Positions 22,333 to 32,951 of a stretch of DNA of 44,924 bases are shown one piece after another (position 1 is the stretch's first letter; the number at the start of each line of letters is the position of its first letter). The notes beneath the pieces are model-generated. The model had not been told where the DNA came from, did no database searches, and saw nothing but the letters and a program-made list of their open reading frames with translations. Both the position numbers and the translations under genes were made by a program. Source of the DNA: Phialocephala subalpina (lineage: Eukaryota; Ascomycota; Leotiomycetes; Helotiales; Mollisiaceae); contig FJOG01000003.1 in NCBI GenBank assembly GCA_900073065.1, positions 1,332,735-1,377,658 on the forward strand, in the 5' to 3' direction.

Positions 22333-24840
22333 GATAAAAAAGCAGTCACATAGATTGTGAGTATCGTTACGAGGAGGATCAATGCGATTTCTCCTTTTGG
22401 ACCGCCGAATTCGCTGATTGCCGCCCTCGTGCCGTCGAGAAATTTTGCAACGATGTCAGTCCCATTTGGACCACCCTTCGACCCATTGATCTCTCTGATT
22501 ATTGCATTTGTGCCGTTAAGCATCTGCCCGACCATTTCATCTGGTGCAGTGTTGATCTTGTTGATGACTCTGTGGGTGCCATTGAACAATACTTTGGTGG
22601 GTTTGAACAATTGCTCGAAAAATCCATCATTCGGACCTCTCCGGATCTTGTTGATTGCCGTCTCACGACCGCTGAGCAATTTCCCAACGGGGACAGTTGG
22701 CCAAACTCGAGTTCGTAGAGATTTTGCACCAGAGTGGCTCGTGCTGGCGCTCGGAGCTGGGGCGGTCGTCGATACAGCATTATCGTTGTTTGATGTTGGT
22801 GAGGCTGTCGAATTTGCATTCGTGGCGGCGGCGGCGGCGGCTGAAGAGGATGATCTTGCTGAGGCTTCTTTAGATTTCTTTCTCTCGTTGTAATTGATGT
22901 CGACGGGATTTGGGAAATAACGTCGAACTAATTCGGGATGTAAAGGAGTCGCAGATGGCTTTAATAAAACATCTGCCAAACAACACCTCGAGTTAGATAG
23001 AGCTGCTATAGGAATGGAGCAGTCTAGTCTCGTGGAGGAAGAGGAAATGGGAAGAGGAAGTATGCAAGACCATACCTAGAGCATGCGCTGATGCCTCGGA
23101 CAATGCGGAGATGGAAATGCTCTGCGCAGTGCTGGAGGTGCTCGGAACAGTGCTTGAGGACGATATTGCTGCAGTTGCAAAGGACTTCAATAAGACATCT
23201 GCTGGAAGAAGCCCCACGTGTTAGAAGCTGCTATGCGAGTGAAGCAGTCTAATTTCGTGAAGGGAATCGGAAGGGGGGGGGAAACGCAGAATTGAAACCA
23301 TACCCAAAGCATCTGCCGTCACGCCAGGTAGCACGGAGCTGGAGGTACTCGGCACCCTGCTAGAAAGCCTCGGGACAATGCTTGAGGACGATGTCGCAGA
23401 AGACGAATCAAAAGACGAAGCAGAAGACAGAACAAACTCCGACGAACTCGCAATAGACGCTGTGGAGGAAGCTGAAATCGTACCTGTGGATGTCGATGAT
23501 GCTGAAGTTGAAGGCTTCGCGGAACTCGTCGTTGGGACAGGAGTGTGCTTTTGATTCGCAGCAGCTGCAGCGACCACACTTGAACCTAAAGTCGGCAGTG
23601 GAACATCACCATCAACTCCCCACCCAGCCGAAGCCATGGGGCAAGCCGGTGGGCTGAAGGTCGCGGTGTAGCCTGCCTCAGCGATGCCTGACGGGCTGAT
23701 GGTCTTCCAGACGTTCATGAGATTGTCGTAGTCAGGCTGGATTGGGGTAGGGGCACCACTATATATCTGACCGTTGGGGTAATTGACAAGTCCATAATGA
23801 TTTGTCTCTTCAACCCACTCGTATATGATAGATCCAGACCAGGTTCCGACCATATTAGGGCTGAAGATGGCAGTTTGATCCTGGAAAGTACGATCACCAC
23901 CAACGTTGCACCCAGTCTCAGAGAAGAAGATAGGAATGTTATAGCCCTGGGCCATGGCCTGGAGGTTGCTGTAGCCCGACGTCTCGTACGTGGCGGCACC
24001 GCACCATTCGTATGAATTCAGACCGAAGAAGTCGATTGATTGTGCGTAATTGTCCCCACAAGCAAGGTAGTTTTGAAGCATTGGACGAAGCTCTGCGATG
24101 TCGGCTGCAGAGTATCCGATTGGGATGGTGCGATATTTCTTTGCTGCCATGTATGCTGTTCCCAGAGTCAGCATATTTCTTTCAGACGTTTGAGAAAGTC
24201 CCGAGAGTAGTGTGCCGTTTTAACTTACACTTCATGTCCGCAGTTGCCGCCTTGATATATGGAGCTGAAGGCGACCCAGATGCAGTATTGATGACTTCGT
24301 TACCAATCCAGAATCCACCAAGGTTGTCATATCCCTGAAATACGTCCATAACCAGAGCAAAGGCGAAGAACTGCTCTTGCGTCCATATTGGGTCGATCTG
24401 TACAACCGTCGTATTAAAGGTATCCAGATCTAGCCACGCGTATATACCGGCATCAGAGAATGCAGCCATGCAACCGTCATGATTGCTATATGGGTCCACA
24501 TGATACACGCGGATCGAGTTCGTACCGATGGCTTTCATGGATGTGGCATCGAGCTGGCATTGATTGGTATCGACAAGAGGATCCGCGGGAGTGCCTTGGT
24601 ACGCAACACCTAGAAATGGTCAGCGTAGGTTCCAGAATAGAATAGAAGGCGTGCTCCAGAATGTGCTCAAGAGGCTGGTACATTCATTCTGGTGAATATG
24701 GCCGTTTCCCTACCCTTCAAGAAGAACTGCTGTCCACCGGCGAAGAACTTATCGCCTTTGACCGAAATAGTGGGCAAAGCGACAGCGAATTGCGCAGCAA
24801 AGCACGCAAGCAACGCGGCTCCAAGCAGAGATCTCAACAT
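22329..24840 (-). CDS. GH72 1,3-beta-glucanosyltransferase (Gel/Gas family) with extended C-terminal tail
   Basis: Five exons, 24840-24714, 24609-24229, 24155-23304, 23198-23076 and 22972-22329, give 708 residues. Residues 1-22 form a signal peptide. The GH72 barrel follows: GTNSIRVYHVDPYSNHDGCM, GFWIGNEVIN (acid/base Glu147), YRTIPIGYSAADI, IDFFGLNSYEWCG, PIFFSETGCN (nucleophile Glu249; most members have Tyr where Thr250 stands) and GSIIYEWVEETNHYGLV. It remodels cell-wall beta-1,3-glucan at the cell surface. There is no X8/CBM43 module. Instead come a Ser/Thr/Ala-rich linker (to ~495), a 12-residue motif repeated four times between 593 and 683, three NGT glycosylation sequons, and a hydrophobic end (689-708) after GGPKGE that suits a GPI signal. 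Exon 5 has no ATG before its middle, so it must be spliced to the upstream exons. The whole model is in phase. Confidence 0.85.
22973..23400 (-). repeat. tandem duplication of an exon-intron unit inside the GH72 gene
   Basis: Intron 3 (23303-23199) and intron 4 (23075-22973) are related: both begin GTATGGT, both contain AGACTGCT near CATTCCTATAGCAGCT or its close variant, and both end in a GCAG acceptor. The exon ends before them match (SSSSIVPRLSSRVPSTSS versus SSSSTVPSTSSTAQS; ADALG versus AHALG at the junction) and the exon starts after them match (DVLLKSFAT versus DVLLKPSAT). So exon 4 plus an adjoining intron arose by tandem duplication of about 225 bp, now diverged. Confidence 0.78.
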
Positions 24841-26043
24841 GTTCGGAGAGGTTCGGGAGATTCGAGAGGATCTTGGGATTCCACACTCCAAAAGAGTATA
24901 GAGGTGCAAACAGATCTGGTTGAGCGTCCCTCGAATCTGGGAGTATCGAAAGCTAACTGGAGAGGAAAGCAATTATGATTACTGGAAGAATATTCCTGAT
25001 GCTCCAAAGCAACGCAAAAGTGTGCTCAAAAATGATATGCGCGGAGTTGATGTAGTAGCAAACGGAGAGTTCCTCTCGATGCTCCCGATAAATCGATAAC
25101 GAAGGACTCGATTTTATTCGGAAAGCACGATCGGGCGCAACGCAACACTCAACGAGAGACAGAACAGGATCAGCAAGGAAACAACGAGGCCATCGCCTAC
25201 ATTTTATTGTGCGGCGTGGGCACCCAGATGAGCAACACATTGTGAACTACCCCCAAACTCCCACAACCGCCCCGTCCTCGAATTCCATCTTGGAGAAGCT
25301 ACTGCGGGATACGGGGCCCCTAAGACCTGGTTTGGAACTACTGGAACTACTCTCCGTCAACCACTCGCACGCTGAATCGTGACTGGCCAACTGGTCGTTA
25401 GTAATCGCGATTCCATGGTCAGGATAATAATAAGCGTGGAAACACGAGGCCCTAATTTACGACCGGGTGGTGCTACGACGTTAAGATAAGAAAGCTATAC
25501 AGTACGTGAGGGTGCATTCGGGAAGCCAAGAGCCATTTTCAACGATGGTGAAGAAGTGGCTGGGAGCAGAGAGTGATGCTCGAAGATCTGCTGGTCTTTT
25601 GTAGGTGGCTGGGGTAGACTCTGATCTGCAGATCGAGGACGAAGGATGTGAGTAGGATGTGACGATGTGACGATGGGAGGATGGGAGGAAGGGAAATTGG
25701 GAAGAGTTGTCGCCGCTAAGCCACAATCTACAGCGCCACAGTGTTGTACATAGTATTAACCTTACTGCGGGGCAGATGTGGCTGGTGACCTTTTTCTACC
25801 CCGCTGCTGCAGTTCTGCATGGGCATCTTCACAGTTTCCTTGATTCGGTGGTTGGAGGCTCATCCAAGAAGATCCAGACCGGTCTGTACTGTACACTTGC
25901 CAACTTCCAGACGATACTACGATACTACGATACTACGACACTCCTTCTGACGAAACTATCCTTCTTTCGCTCCATACATTTTGATTTGCATTGAACTCCT
26001 TTTGAGGACTCGGATGCGCTCGCTAGGTTGAAACTGCAATCGC
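24841..26043. other. intergenic, GH72 promoter region
   Basis: 1.2 kb containing the 5' flank of the GH72 gene. An eight-base tandem repeat lies at 25913-25936. No coding frame stands up. Confidence 0.45.
25913..25936. repeat. GATACTAC tandem repeat, three copies
   Basis: Three exact head-to-tail copies of an eight-base unit in non-coding DNA, about 110 nt upstream of the zinc-finger pseudogene. Confidence 0.85.
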
Positions 26044-26754
26044 ATGCAAAAGGTGTCGAGGCATCTTACTTTCGCGTGCGAGAAGCCGGGTTGCAACCAG
26101 AACTTCCTGACTTTTCAGGAACGAGATGCTCACCAGCTTCGGCCACACATCACTGGTCATGGTCGCCTTAACCCCGACAATCCAAACGACTGCGCTGAAT
26201 GCGGAGAGTCCCTCACATCCAACGCAAAGTTGTTCCGCCATGCTTCCGAGCATCTTCATCAGCCATATAGCTGCCACTGAGGCGCTTTGTTTTCTAGGCG
26301 CGATGTACTCAACAGTTACCTCGACTCTCTCGGCACGGATAAACCAAAGTACCCGGTACTTATTGCAAGCGCCATCGAGGAGCAGATGGCTTTAGACGGA
26401 AAGACCATCTGGTGCAACATATTCGAAACTATCACCACCACGAGACAGAGATTGACGATGGCAGATACTCCTTTCTAGTTTGTCCACACCAGGGTTACCC
26501 CTTCCACCGTAAAGGTGAGTTGTACCCATGTAGATACGATCAAACCCGACCTTTCGGAAGTCATTCAGCATACACAAGACATATGCGCGAAGAGCATAAC
26601 GAGAGTCCATTTCCCTGCACCGTTCCTGGATGTCATCGAACTGGGAAGAAAGGCTACTTAAAAAAAGGACCTCAGGGTTCATCATCGCAAGGAGCATCCA
26701 ACTGCACCAGCATACGAATCCGCAAAGAAGCGGTCATCTCAGTTGGACGCTTAG
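26044..26754 (+). pseudogene. fungal C2H2 zinc-finger protein, broken
   Basis: Plus-strand segments in three frames together cover a multi-finger C2H2 protein. Frame 1 has FACEKPGCNQNFLTFQERDA, NDCAECGESLTSNAKLFRHA and PYSCH, then an in-frame TGA where the next finger's first cysteine or its neighbour is expected, and continues GALFSRRDVLNSYLDSLGTD. After KPKYP the frame shifts; frame 2 reads YCKRHRGADGFRRKDHLVQH and IRNYHHHETEIDDGRYS, then YPCRYDQTRPFGSHSAYTRH and FPCTVPGCHRTGKKGYL. At a run of A bases (26659-26666) it shifts again to frame 3, KKDLRVHHRKEHPTAPAYES, ending in TAG at 26752. Normal members would act as nuclear DNA-binding proteins. One nonsense change and two frameshifts make function unlikely. 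Introns do not explain the shifts. Confidence 0.75.
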
Positions 26755-27331
26755 GATCAGCTCGGAATTCTGGCAAGGAACTCTGGACTCCACTACCTAT
26801 CTCAGAACCCATTCCTTTCACGAGACTCGAACACAAAAACATGTTTCTCCTTGGCTTAGCTTTACGACTGTGTTCCGGTTCTCATTGCTTTTCTTCTTTA
26901 CGGCTGCTTTCTTATAGCAATTACATCTCGTCACGAATGATGACTTAAGAATTGGAAATGGATCAGGTATCTCCTTACTTTATATGAGCTAGCTTCAATG
27001 AATTTTATAATGGCAGTCCAAAATACGAGCTTTTGTCAGATCTACCAATACGTCAGATTGGGATCTAGGAGTGGTCGCATGACTTTGACGTGCTGACACT
27101 TCCTTCGGAACTTACCTTTCCCACAATGAGCTGAGATCTATGATGACTGAAAGTGAATGAGCAATCCTCGAGGTCTCCCCTGAGGCTCGCCTCCTACCAC
27201 ACCACCGCCCATGCAAAACTCAACTTCTACATAAGACGTGCGTTGCTGCTGGCATCACACACCCAGAAATCAACATGTTATACATTCCATTACTTCATCA
27301 CTATCCTCCACGCTATCCATGAATCCCACCC
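26755..27331. other. intergenic
   Basis: 577 nt between the zinc-finger pseudogene and the 3' end of PEX14. No coding frame with support and no repeat. Confidence 0.5.
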
Positions 27332-28466
27332 CTACCTAACCCCAACCCCAGCCCTCACACCCCCCGGAAAACTCCTCGCACTAAGCAACACCCCCTTCAC
27401 CCCCCTAATACTAGCCTTAACCTTACTGATCTCATCATTCTCCTCCTTAGTTCCTGAACCACCACTTCCCCCGTAACCCCCATACCCATAACTAGGCGTT
27501 ACAAAAGCCATCCCATCCAAATACTCCCTCAATACCCCAATCGTGCCCTCTAACTCTGTGACATCGTGTCCTTCACTTGTACTGTCTTCTACTAGTCCTT
27601 GTAGTGATTCTTTTAATTTGCTCAGGCGAGAGGTTTGGCGCCCCAGTACTGAGTCGGGAGTGTCTGGAGCAGGAGAGGAAGGGCGGGAGCGGGGAGGAGA
27701 AGTCTGGATTCCTATGTCGCGGTGGAATAACTCTGTGGGATCTTCATCGTCGCTCGACTCCCCATCTTCATGCTCATGGCGTTTTATAGGTTCGGAAGGT
27801 ATTTCAGATACAACAGCCTCAAGCTTCGTAATAAATTTCTCGAGGTTGGTTTTCGAAGTATCAGCGAGTGATAATCGGGATTCGGTCAAGGAGACGACCA
27901 TGGGTGTTATTAGGTAGGTGTGTGTTCCGTATAGGAGGGCGGAGAGGCCGGAGAAGAGGTAGAGGGTTGTTAGGAGGCGGTTTTTGGTTATGAGTGGGGA
28001 GGGGGAGGTGGGGGTTGTGAGGAATTCGGGGTAGGTTATTATTGGGGGGGTGGAGGAAGTGGGTGTTTGTTGTGCTGAGTATTGAGGGGTGGGTTGTTGT
28101 GCGGGAGGTGCTGAGGAGGTTTTGATGTCTTGGGTCTGGGGATTTGTTAGTGGAGCAGGTAGGACATTAGGGGGACAACTGTACCTCTGAGGGTTTTGAG
28201 GACGCTTCCTCGTTCCGAGTGACGCCTATTAAAGACTGTATCTCATCCTGTCGCAGACCTTTGCTCTCGAGAAAGGCAATCTTCTTGTCTGTTGTGGCAT
28301 TGCGGACATCGTCTTCCAGCAAGAACTTTCTGGCCTGCTCAATAATCGTCTCTCGGCTTGGAGATTCAGAGGTTGCTTCGTCAGACTTTGGAGGGGCGTC
28401 GGTCTTTGAGTCTAGCTGCCACTGTGGTGCGCCGGCCTTCTTCTCGTCTTCGTCGGGATTGCTCAT
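27332..28466 (-). CDS. PEX14: peroxisomal docking protein Pex14
   Basis: Two exons, 28466-28185 and 28135-27332, give 361 residues. The Pex14 N-terminal domain lies at about residues 38-85: SRETIIEQARKFLLEDDVRN, KIAFLESKGLRQDEIQSLIG. A Pro/Thr/Gln-rich linker follows, then one membrane segment at about 148-170 (LLTTLYLFSGLSALLYGTHT), a coiled-coil-like stretch (SLADTSKTNLEKFITKLEAV), an acidic patch (DGESSDDEDP) and a Gly/Tyr-rich segment. Pex14 is the docking and pore component at the peroxisome membrane that receives Pex5 with its cargo. The single 49-nt intron is phase 0. The C-terminal third (SRLSKLKESLQGLVEDSTSE) is also helical. Confidence 0.92.
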
Positions 28467-28863
28467 TATCCTGGTCTGCGTTGTAGATTGGAGAAGTTCC
28501 GGCGCATGGCAGCTTCACTTTGTTGTCGTCCCAGCTTTCACGGGCCTCGGCTTCTCACCCTCACCCCAGATTCCTGACCATTGCTTAGTAAGAATGACGC
28601 CCCTTATGATTGGCTTAGCGCTCCCGTCACAGATTTGCTGACGGTGATGAACCACGAGGTCGCAAGTATTGTCAATATTATTCACTATCTTGGAACCGCT
28701 CATTTGGAAAATCTCATTCAATCTCATATAACATTATATTCCACACCCTCCAGGCTACAGCGCAACCACCCACTCACTGCGTCTGTTGTTCTGGATCAGT
28801 TGCAAATATCAAACCTCACCTGCTGCGTGTCAGCGTCAATCATCACGCTCGACACCCACCGTC

Positions 28864-29010
28864 ATGTCCAACAGACCCAGTAAGAAGCTCCGCCGGCTCA
28901 GCACCGACTCTGAAGGCACTGAAGATGCGTATGATTGGGTTGGCCTGAAGGGGTCCTCTCAATCTCGGACTGGCAGGGCTGAGAAAGCCACTGCGGGCAA
29001 GAGCGAGTGA
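28864..29010 (+). CDS. possible first exon or micro-gene, unknown
   Basis: ATG at 28864 opens 48 codons beginning MSNRPSKKLRRLSTDSEGTE and containing DAYDWVGLKGSSQSRTGRAE, with a strong GTGAGT donor at 29007 just before the stop. It lies divergent to PEX14, 397 nt away. Downstream to 29200 there are two possible open continuations in different frames and I cannot choose between them. It could be a short gene, the surviving first exon of a broken gene, or chance. Confidence 0.28.
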   Translation: MSNRPSKKLRRLSTDSEGTEDAYDWVGLKGSSQSRTGRAEKATAGKSE

Positions 29011-29605
29011 GTTGCACCAGTTTGTCTTTTCTGTGGTCATTGATTGTTCCATCGAATGGTCGAAGACGGATGCAGTGGCGCTTATCCTTACCCCCGTCTC
29101 ATTTGCTGGGCGCCCTAGCTTTGGTCGCACTTGGGAGTCGTACGGCGAGCAGTCGTCCCTCCTGGTGGCAAATATCATTCATTCCATGTGAAGAAGATCG
29201 GGGATGGCGCATCATCCTATCCTATCCTATCCTATCCCACGTGTGTGGTTGAATGCGTACTGTACAAGCACGAACCCGAAATCACGGCGGCTGTGACAGG
29301 GAATAGAATACTGTAGTCAGTCAGTCAGTCAGTCATCCTCGCAGCCTTGCCTGGCCTGGAGAGACGGGATACGCGGCTATGCTATGCGACGCGCCTACTC
29401 ATATTTGTTTGTCTGGTTGTCTTATCGAGGCAGTGGCCCGGTGGCCCTTGCAGTTTTGGACCACCTCGACCGTCTTCCCCATTTTCCATCTCCAAATTCA
29501 GATCCATCCCGCACCACTTCATCCAAGCGATTCTTCCATACCCCACTACATCGCAACTCCATCTCCATCTCCATCTCCTCATTTTGACCGTTTGCAATTA
29601 CCACC
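29011..29605. other. flank between the possible micro-exon and IES2
   Basis: About 600 nt. It contains two microsatellites (ATCCT, 29214-29237; AGTC, 29315-29335) and the IES2 promoter, with a C+T-rich stretch (CATCTCCATCTCCATCTCC) shortly before the start codon. Confidence 0.45.
29315..29335. repeat. AGTC microsatellite
   Basis: Five copies of AGTC plus one base. A separate run of about five ATCCT units lies at 29214-29237. Both are non-coding simple repeats. Confidence 0.9.
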
Positions 29606-30963
29606 ATGTCCACGCGTCGCAGTCAACGTTCCGCGGCGGTCAAGGCCAAAGAAGCAATTACTGACACGGCTTACGATAGTCCATCGCGACCTCGCCGCAC
29701 AGCCTCAGAGAATGTGTCCTCCGCGACTGTTTCACGTGGCCCCCCATCATCTTCTTCGTCGAAGAGCCCACAGTCAATCCGTCTCACAGTCAAGACTTCC
29801 TCCAGCAAGCTACGAGAAGCAACCCGCGCTAGCTCGTCAGGAATCTCTGTCGCAGTAAACAGCCGCGATGGGTTCGTCGGAGGCGAGATTCTAGAAGGCA
29901 AGCGAGCAAGGAACGTCAGGAAGAGTTATGCCATGCCTTCCGACAGCGAGGAAGATGAGGACGAGGAAATGGAGGATGCAGCGGATGAAGATGCTGAGGG
30001 TGAATCAGTCGATGAAGAGGATGAGGATATGGACGCCGAAGATGATGGTCTTGGTGATGAGGATGCCGATGGAGATGTTGACATGGATGTTCCTCCTCCT
30101 CCCGTGATCAAGATCTCAAAGGCCCAGTCTGGAAAACAAACTATCACAGCAAAGGCCGCCTCGAAAAATGACCAGATGAGCGTGGAACAGAAAGAGATGC
30201 AGGAGGATAGCGATGATGACGACTTGAGCGATTTGGGGAGCGTCGTTGGAGAAGAGGTTGAAGAGGAGGAGGCGATGCAAACGGGCAATGAAGAAGACGT
30301 CGAGGGAGATGAGGATGAAGAGGAAGTCGAAGAAGCAGAGGACGACGAAGAAGAAGAGGATAGCGATGATGAAACGCCTGCTGGTGGCAGTAGAGCATCT
30401 ACTCCTAATCTGGCCCTATTGACCAAGCGACAGCGTGCACGTCTGGAGGAGGGCGGAAGCGGCCATCTGTTAGCTCTGCCTGATGGTAAGTACCCTTTCC
30501 AATATTTCCATTATTCCTACTAACAAACTTCAAGAGGTGCAAGTCAAGAAGCATTTGACCGCAGAGGAGCATGCTATGCGACGTGCCGAGATGGCTAGAC
30601 GCCGAAAGAACCTCAGCGAGAAGCGCAATGAGGAAGAGAAGGTATGTGCTAATTTAATTTCCATGGTTCTAGCCCTCCCATGCTGATCGAATGCAGATGG
30701 AAACTATCAACAAACTCCTCAAAAAGCAAGCACCGAAGACAAACGCTCGTCGCCGCGACATGAATGCCGTGGCTGGTGAATCGACTCCTGACTCCGAGGC
30801 TCAGAAGCCAAGTCCGCTTTTCGTGCGATGGATCAGCAACAAGGACGGAAATCGTATCGCTGTTCCTGAGGAGTGGTTGGAGGGCCCGGCCGGTAGCATG
30901 TTTGCCAACAGTGTTGGGCCATCCGGTGGCTTGGGCCGAAAGTTGATCGAGGAGGTATCTTGA
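29606..30963 (+). CDS. IES2: INO80 chromatin-remodelling complex subunit Ies2 (PAPA-1-like)
   Basis: Three exons, 29606-30485, 30535-30641 and 30697-30963, give 417 residues. The N-terminal half is basic then strongly acidic (runs of Asp/Glu at about 110-260), consistent with a nuclear chromatin protein. The conserved Ies2/PAPA-1 block starts at about residue 294: KKHLTAEEHAMRRAEMARRR, NLSEKRNEEEKMETINKLLK and KKQAPKTNARRRDM; the C-terminus has PLFVRWISNKDGNRIAVPEE and GRKLIEEVS. Ies2 binds and activates the Ino80 ATPase. Introns are 49 and 55 nt. The antisense Ser-rich frame of this gene is a by-product of GAA/GAT codons. Confidence 0.9.
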
Positions 30964-31275
30964 AGCTCAGCACAACAACGCGTGTTATCTCAGGTGCTCG
31001 ATGGGAGGTGCAATGTTTCTTCGGCAATACAAAATTTCATAGATAGGTGTTCGTGCGCTGAATTGGAATCACTTCTTGCTAGCCGGTCCTCCAGAAGTCT
31101 GCTTCTGATATTTCCTACCTTCTAGCAGAACAAATCCCTGCGGTGTACTTTGGGAATCTAGGGCGTCTGACGCCTTCGTCTCTGATCGATACTGTGTCAT
31201 AGGTGTTGTAGTGACGCGCTTTTATCATGGTGGATTGCCATCCGACGTGCGATTTGAACTTCTTGCTTTATTGCT
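30964..31275. other. convergent 3' flank of IES2 and the DUF7703 gene
   Basis: 312 nt between two stop codons on opposite strands; presumably both 3' untranslated regions. Nothing else is seen. Confidence 0.5.
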
Positions 31276-32262
31276 TCATGCAGTTATTGCATGCGTGGCA
31301 TCTGGCTTGCTATGTACATGACTATGCTCATCGCTGTCGATAAGTCCGTTGCCTCGAAAGTCTGCCTGTCCACCACTGTTTGCATGTGCTATCTCGACGA
31401 GTTTCCCAAGTATCGCAAGCTCCATCTTCAGCTTGAAACTGTACGCCAGACCCTTGAGGGTGACATCCCCGAGTCAGCATACTTCTTTAAGACATATCGG
31501 GGGTTATTCGGGGGTCAAATGCCTGCTTCTGAGCTTGCAGCGAGTAGAGCCCATGAAAAGTGCCCAATGGGGAAATTGTACTCGGGGAAGTCATACCTTG
31601 AAAGTCTGCTCAATCACACTCAAGTTCAGATACTCCAGACACAGCAATGCGATGTCTAGGCCAATAATAACGAGGTTGATGACCAGCAATTCCCACATTA
31701 TCCTCTTTTTCCTGGCTGCCAGTGTGACAATCCTTGACATCCTCCACACTTCTCGTACGTAAAGGCCGGAGATGATGAACTCTTGCACACAATACACCGT
31801 CATTTGAATCTTCTCGATCACGAATGATCCCCTGTTGAAAGTCGACAGGCCGGTATAAGTTCCGTAGTGAATCACTGTCGTTATGGTATAGAACACCACT
31901 CCATTCACCACGATCATCCAGAGCACGGCCTGGAGGATTTTCTGGTTATGCAGGATGATCCCAAGGCGTGAATACAACACCACGGACTGGCCCGAAACCA
32001 TGACTGCCCAACCGATGTTGTTCATTATGTCCCCGAGGAGATGACTCAGGCTTAGGTATTCGGCGAGATATCCGACGCTGTATGGCAAGACCGAGATGGA
32101 GGTCACCAACAGGCTCCAGAAGTACAGGCCCCTCCACTTTTTGAAAGTGACGAGGACTAACAAGAGTAGTTCCAATGCGTTGGATATCGAGATTCCAGTG
32201 CAGAGCACAACTACCAAGGCAGTCGCTGTCCATTTTCCATGCCAAGCTTCATCTCCAGCCAT
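31276..32262 (-). CDS. multi-pass membrane protein, DUF7703-like
   Basis: Two exons, 32262-31597 and 31452-31276, give 280 residues. About seven hydrophobic helices are visible, with the family pattern I recall for ascomycete DUF7703: ISNALELLLLVLVTFKKWRG, LYFWSLLVTSISVLPYSVGY, GWAVMVSGQSVVLYSRLGII, VVFYTITTVIHYGT, MTVYCVQEFIISGLYVREVW and LLVINLVIIGLDIALLCLEY. After the 144-nt intron comes GLAYSFKLKMELAILGKLVE, the expected cytosolic helix, then a polar tail. Architecture is GPCR-like but the function is not known. The first in-frame ATG (32262) is used. The intron is long for this window but has a good branch site (GCTGAC 20 nt before the acceptor). Confidence 0.82.
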
Positions 32263-32346
32263 TGTGCCTTGGGTGGAAAGCTCCCAAGTGACTGAAGTGG
32301 GGTTAATGTGTGTTGATGGGCCCAACTTTCGAAGTTTTAGGCACGC

Positions 32347-32753
32347 TCATTGCATCCTGGAACTTGTTGTGCACTGATCTGGCTGCAGAGACATCCTCAA
32401 GTAATCGTCCTCGTCCCCGATCCTATTTTCCTCGTTCTCGAGCTGCGGTTTTCCGGGCGACAACACGAACGTCAGGTGACTAGTCCTCCTTGCCCGCTCT
32501 TCAGACGCGACCACTTCCCAACTGCCACTGTCTCGAGCCCAAACACTGGGGCAGAGTCGATGATCCAAATTGTCGATGTCTTTGCTCGCTGATTTGAGCT
32601 TTGTTTTCGCGAAGATGTTAGAACTGAATTTTTAGTTGGGTGCCATGTCAGCATGACATACAGTAATCGACCCCGCATTCCGGGTCCCATCGTCCTTCGC
32701 GACGTCTTAGTGGACAATTTCGTACATTTTGCCTTGGTGTTTTGGCGAACCAT
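32347..32753 (-). CDS. possible small two-exon gene, unknown
   Basis: Minus-strand exons 32753-32662 and 32623-32347 join in phase to 122 residues. Exon 1 starts MVRQNTKAKCTKLSTKTSRR; exon 2 contains LKSASKDIDNLDHRLCPSVW, SWEVVASEERARRTSHLTFV and ENEENRIGDEDDYLRM. The donor is a perfect GTATGT, a GCTGAC branch site follows, and the acceptor is TTCAG, but the intron would be only 38 nt, at or below the usual lower limit. It lies 84 nt upstream of the DUF7703 start on the same strand, so it could instead be leader sequence. No family recognised. Confidence 0.32.
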
Positions 32754-32951
32754 TCACCTTGGTATTTGACACACGGGATCTTGCAGAGCTAGCTTCGATT
32801 ATCGTCATCGCAAGTCGTTCATCCTGCATCTTTCCCAGCAAATGAATCACGGCTGTACGGATCAATCTCCCCAGTGGCGTTGAGATTCGAGCTGAGTCTG
32901 CTTGTACTTGCGAAGTGGTGTTTTGGTTGCTACACAGACTCTGGGATTTAG

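Noticed and set aside
29926..30426. Ser-rich minus-strand frame of 166 codons
   Set aside because: It arises from GAA/GAT/GAC codons of the acidic half of IES2 read on the other strand.
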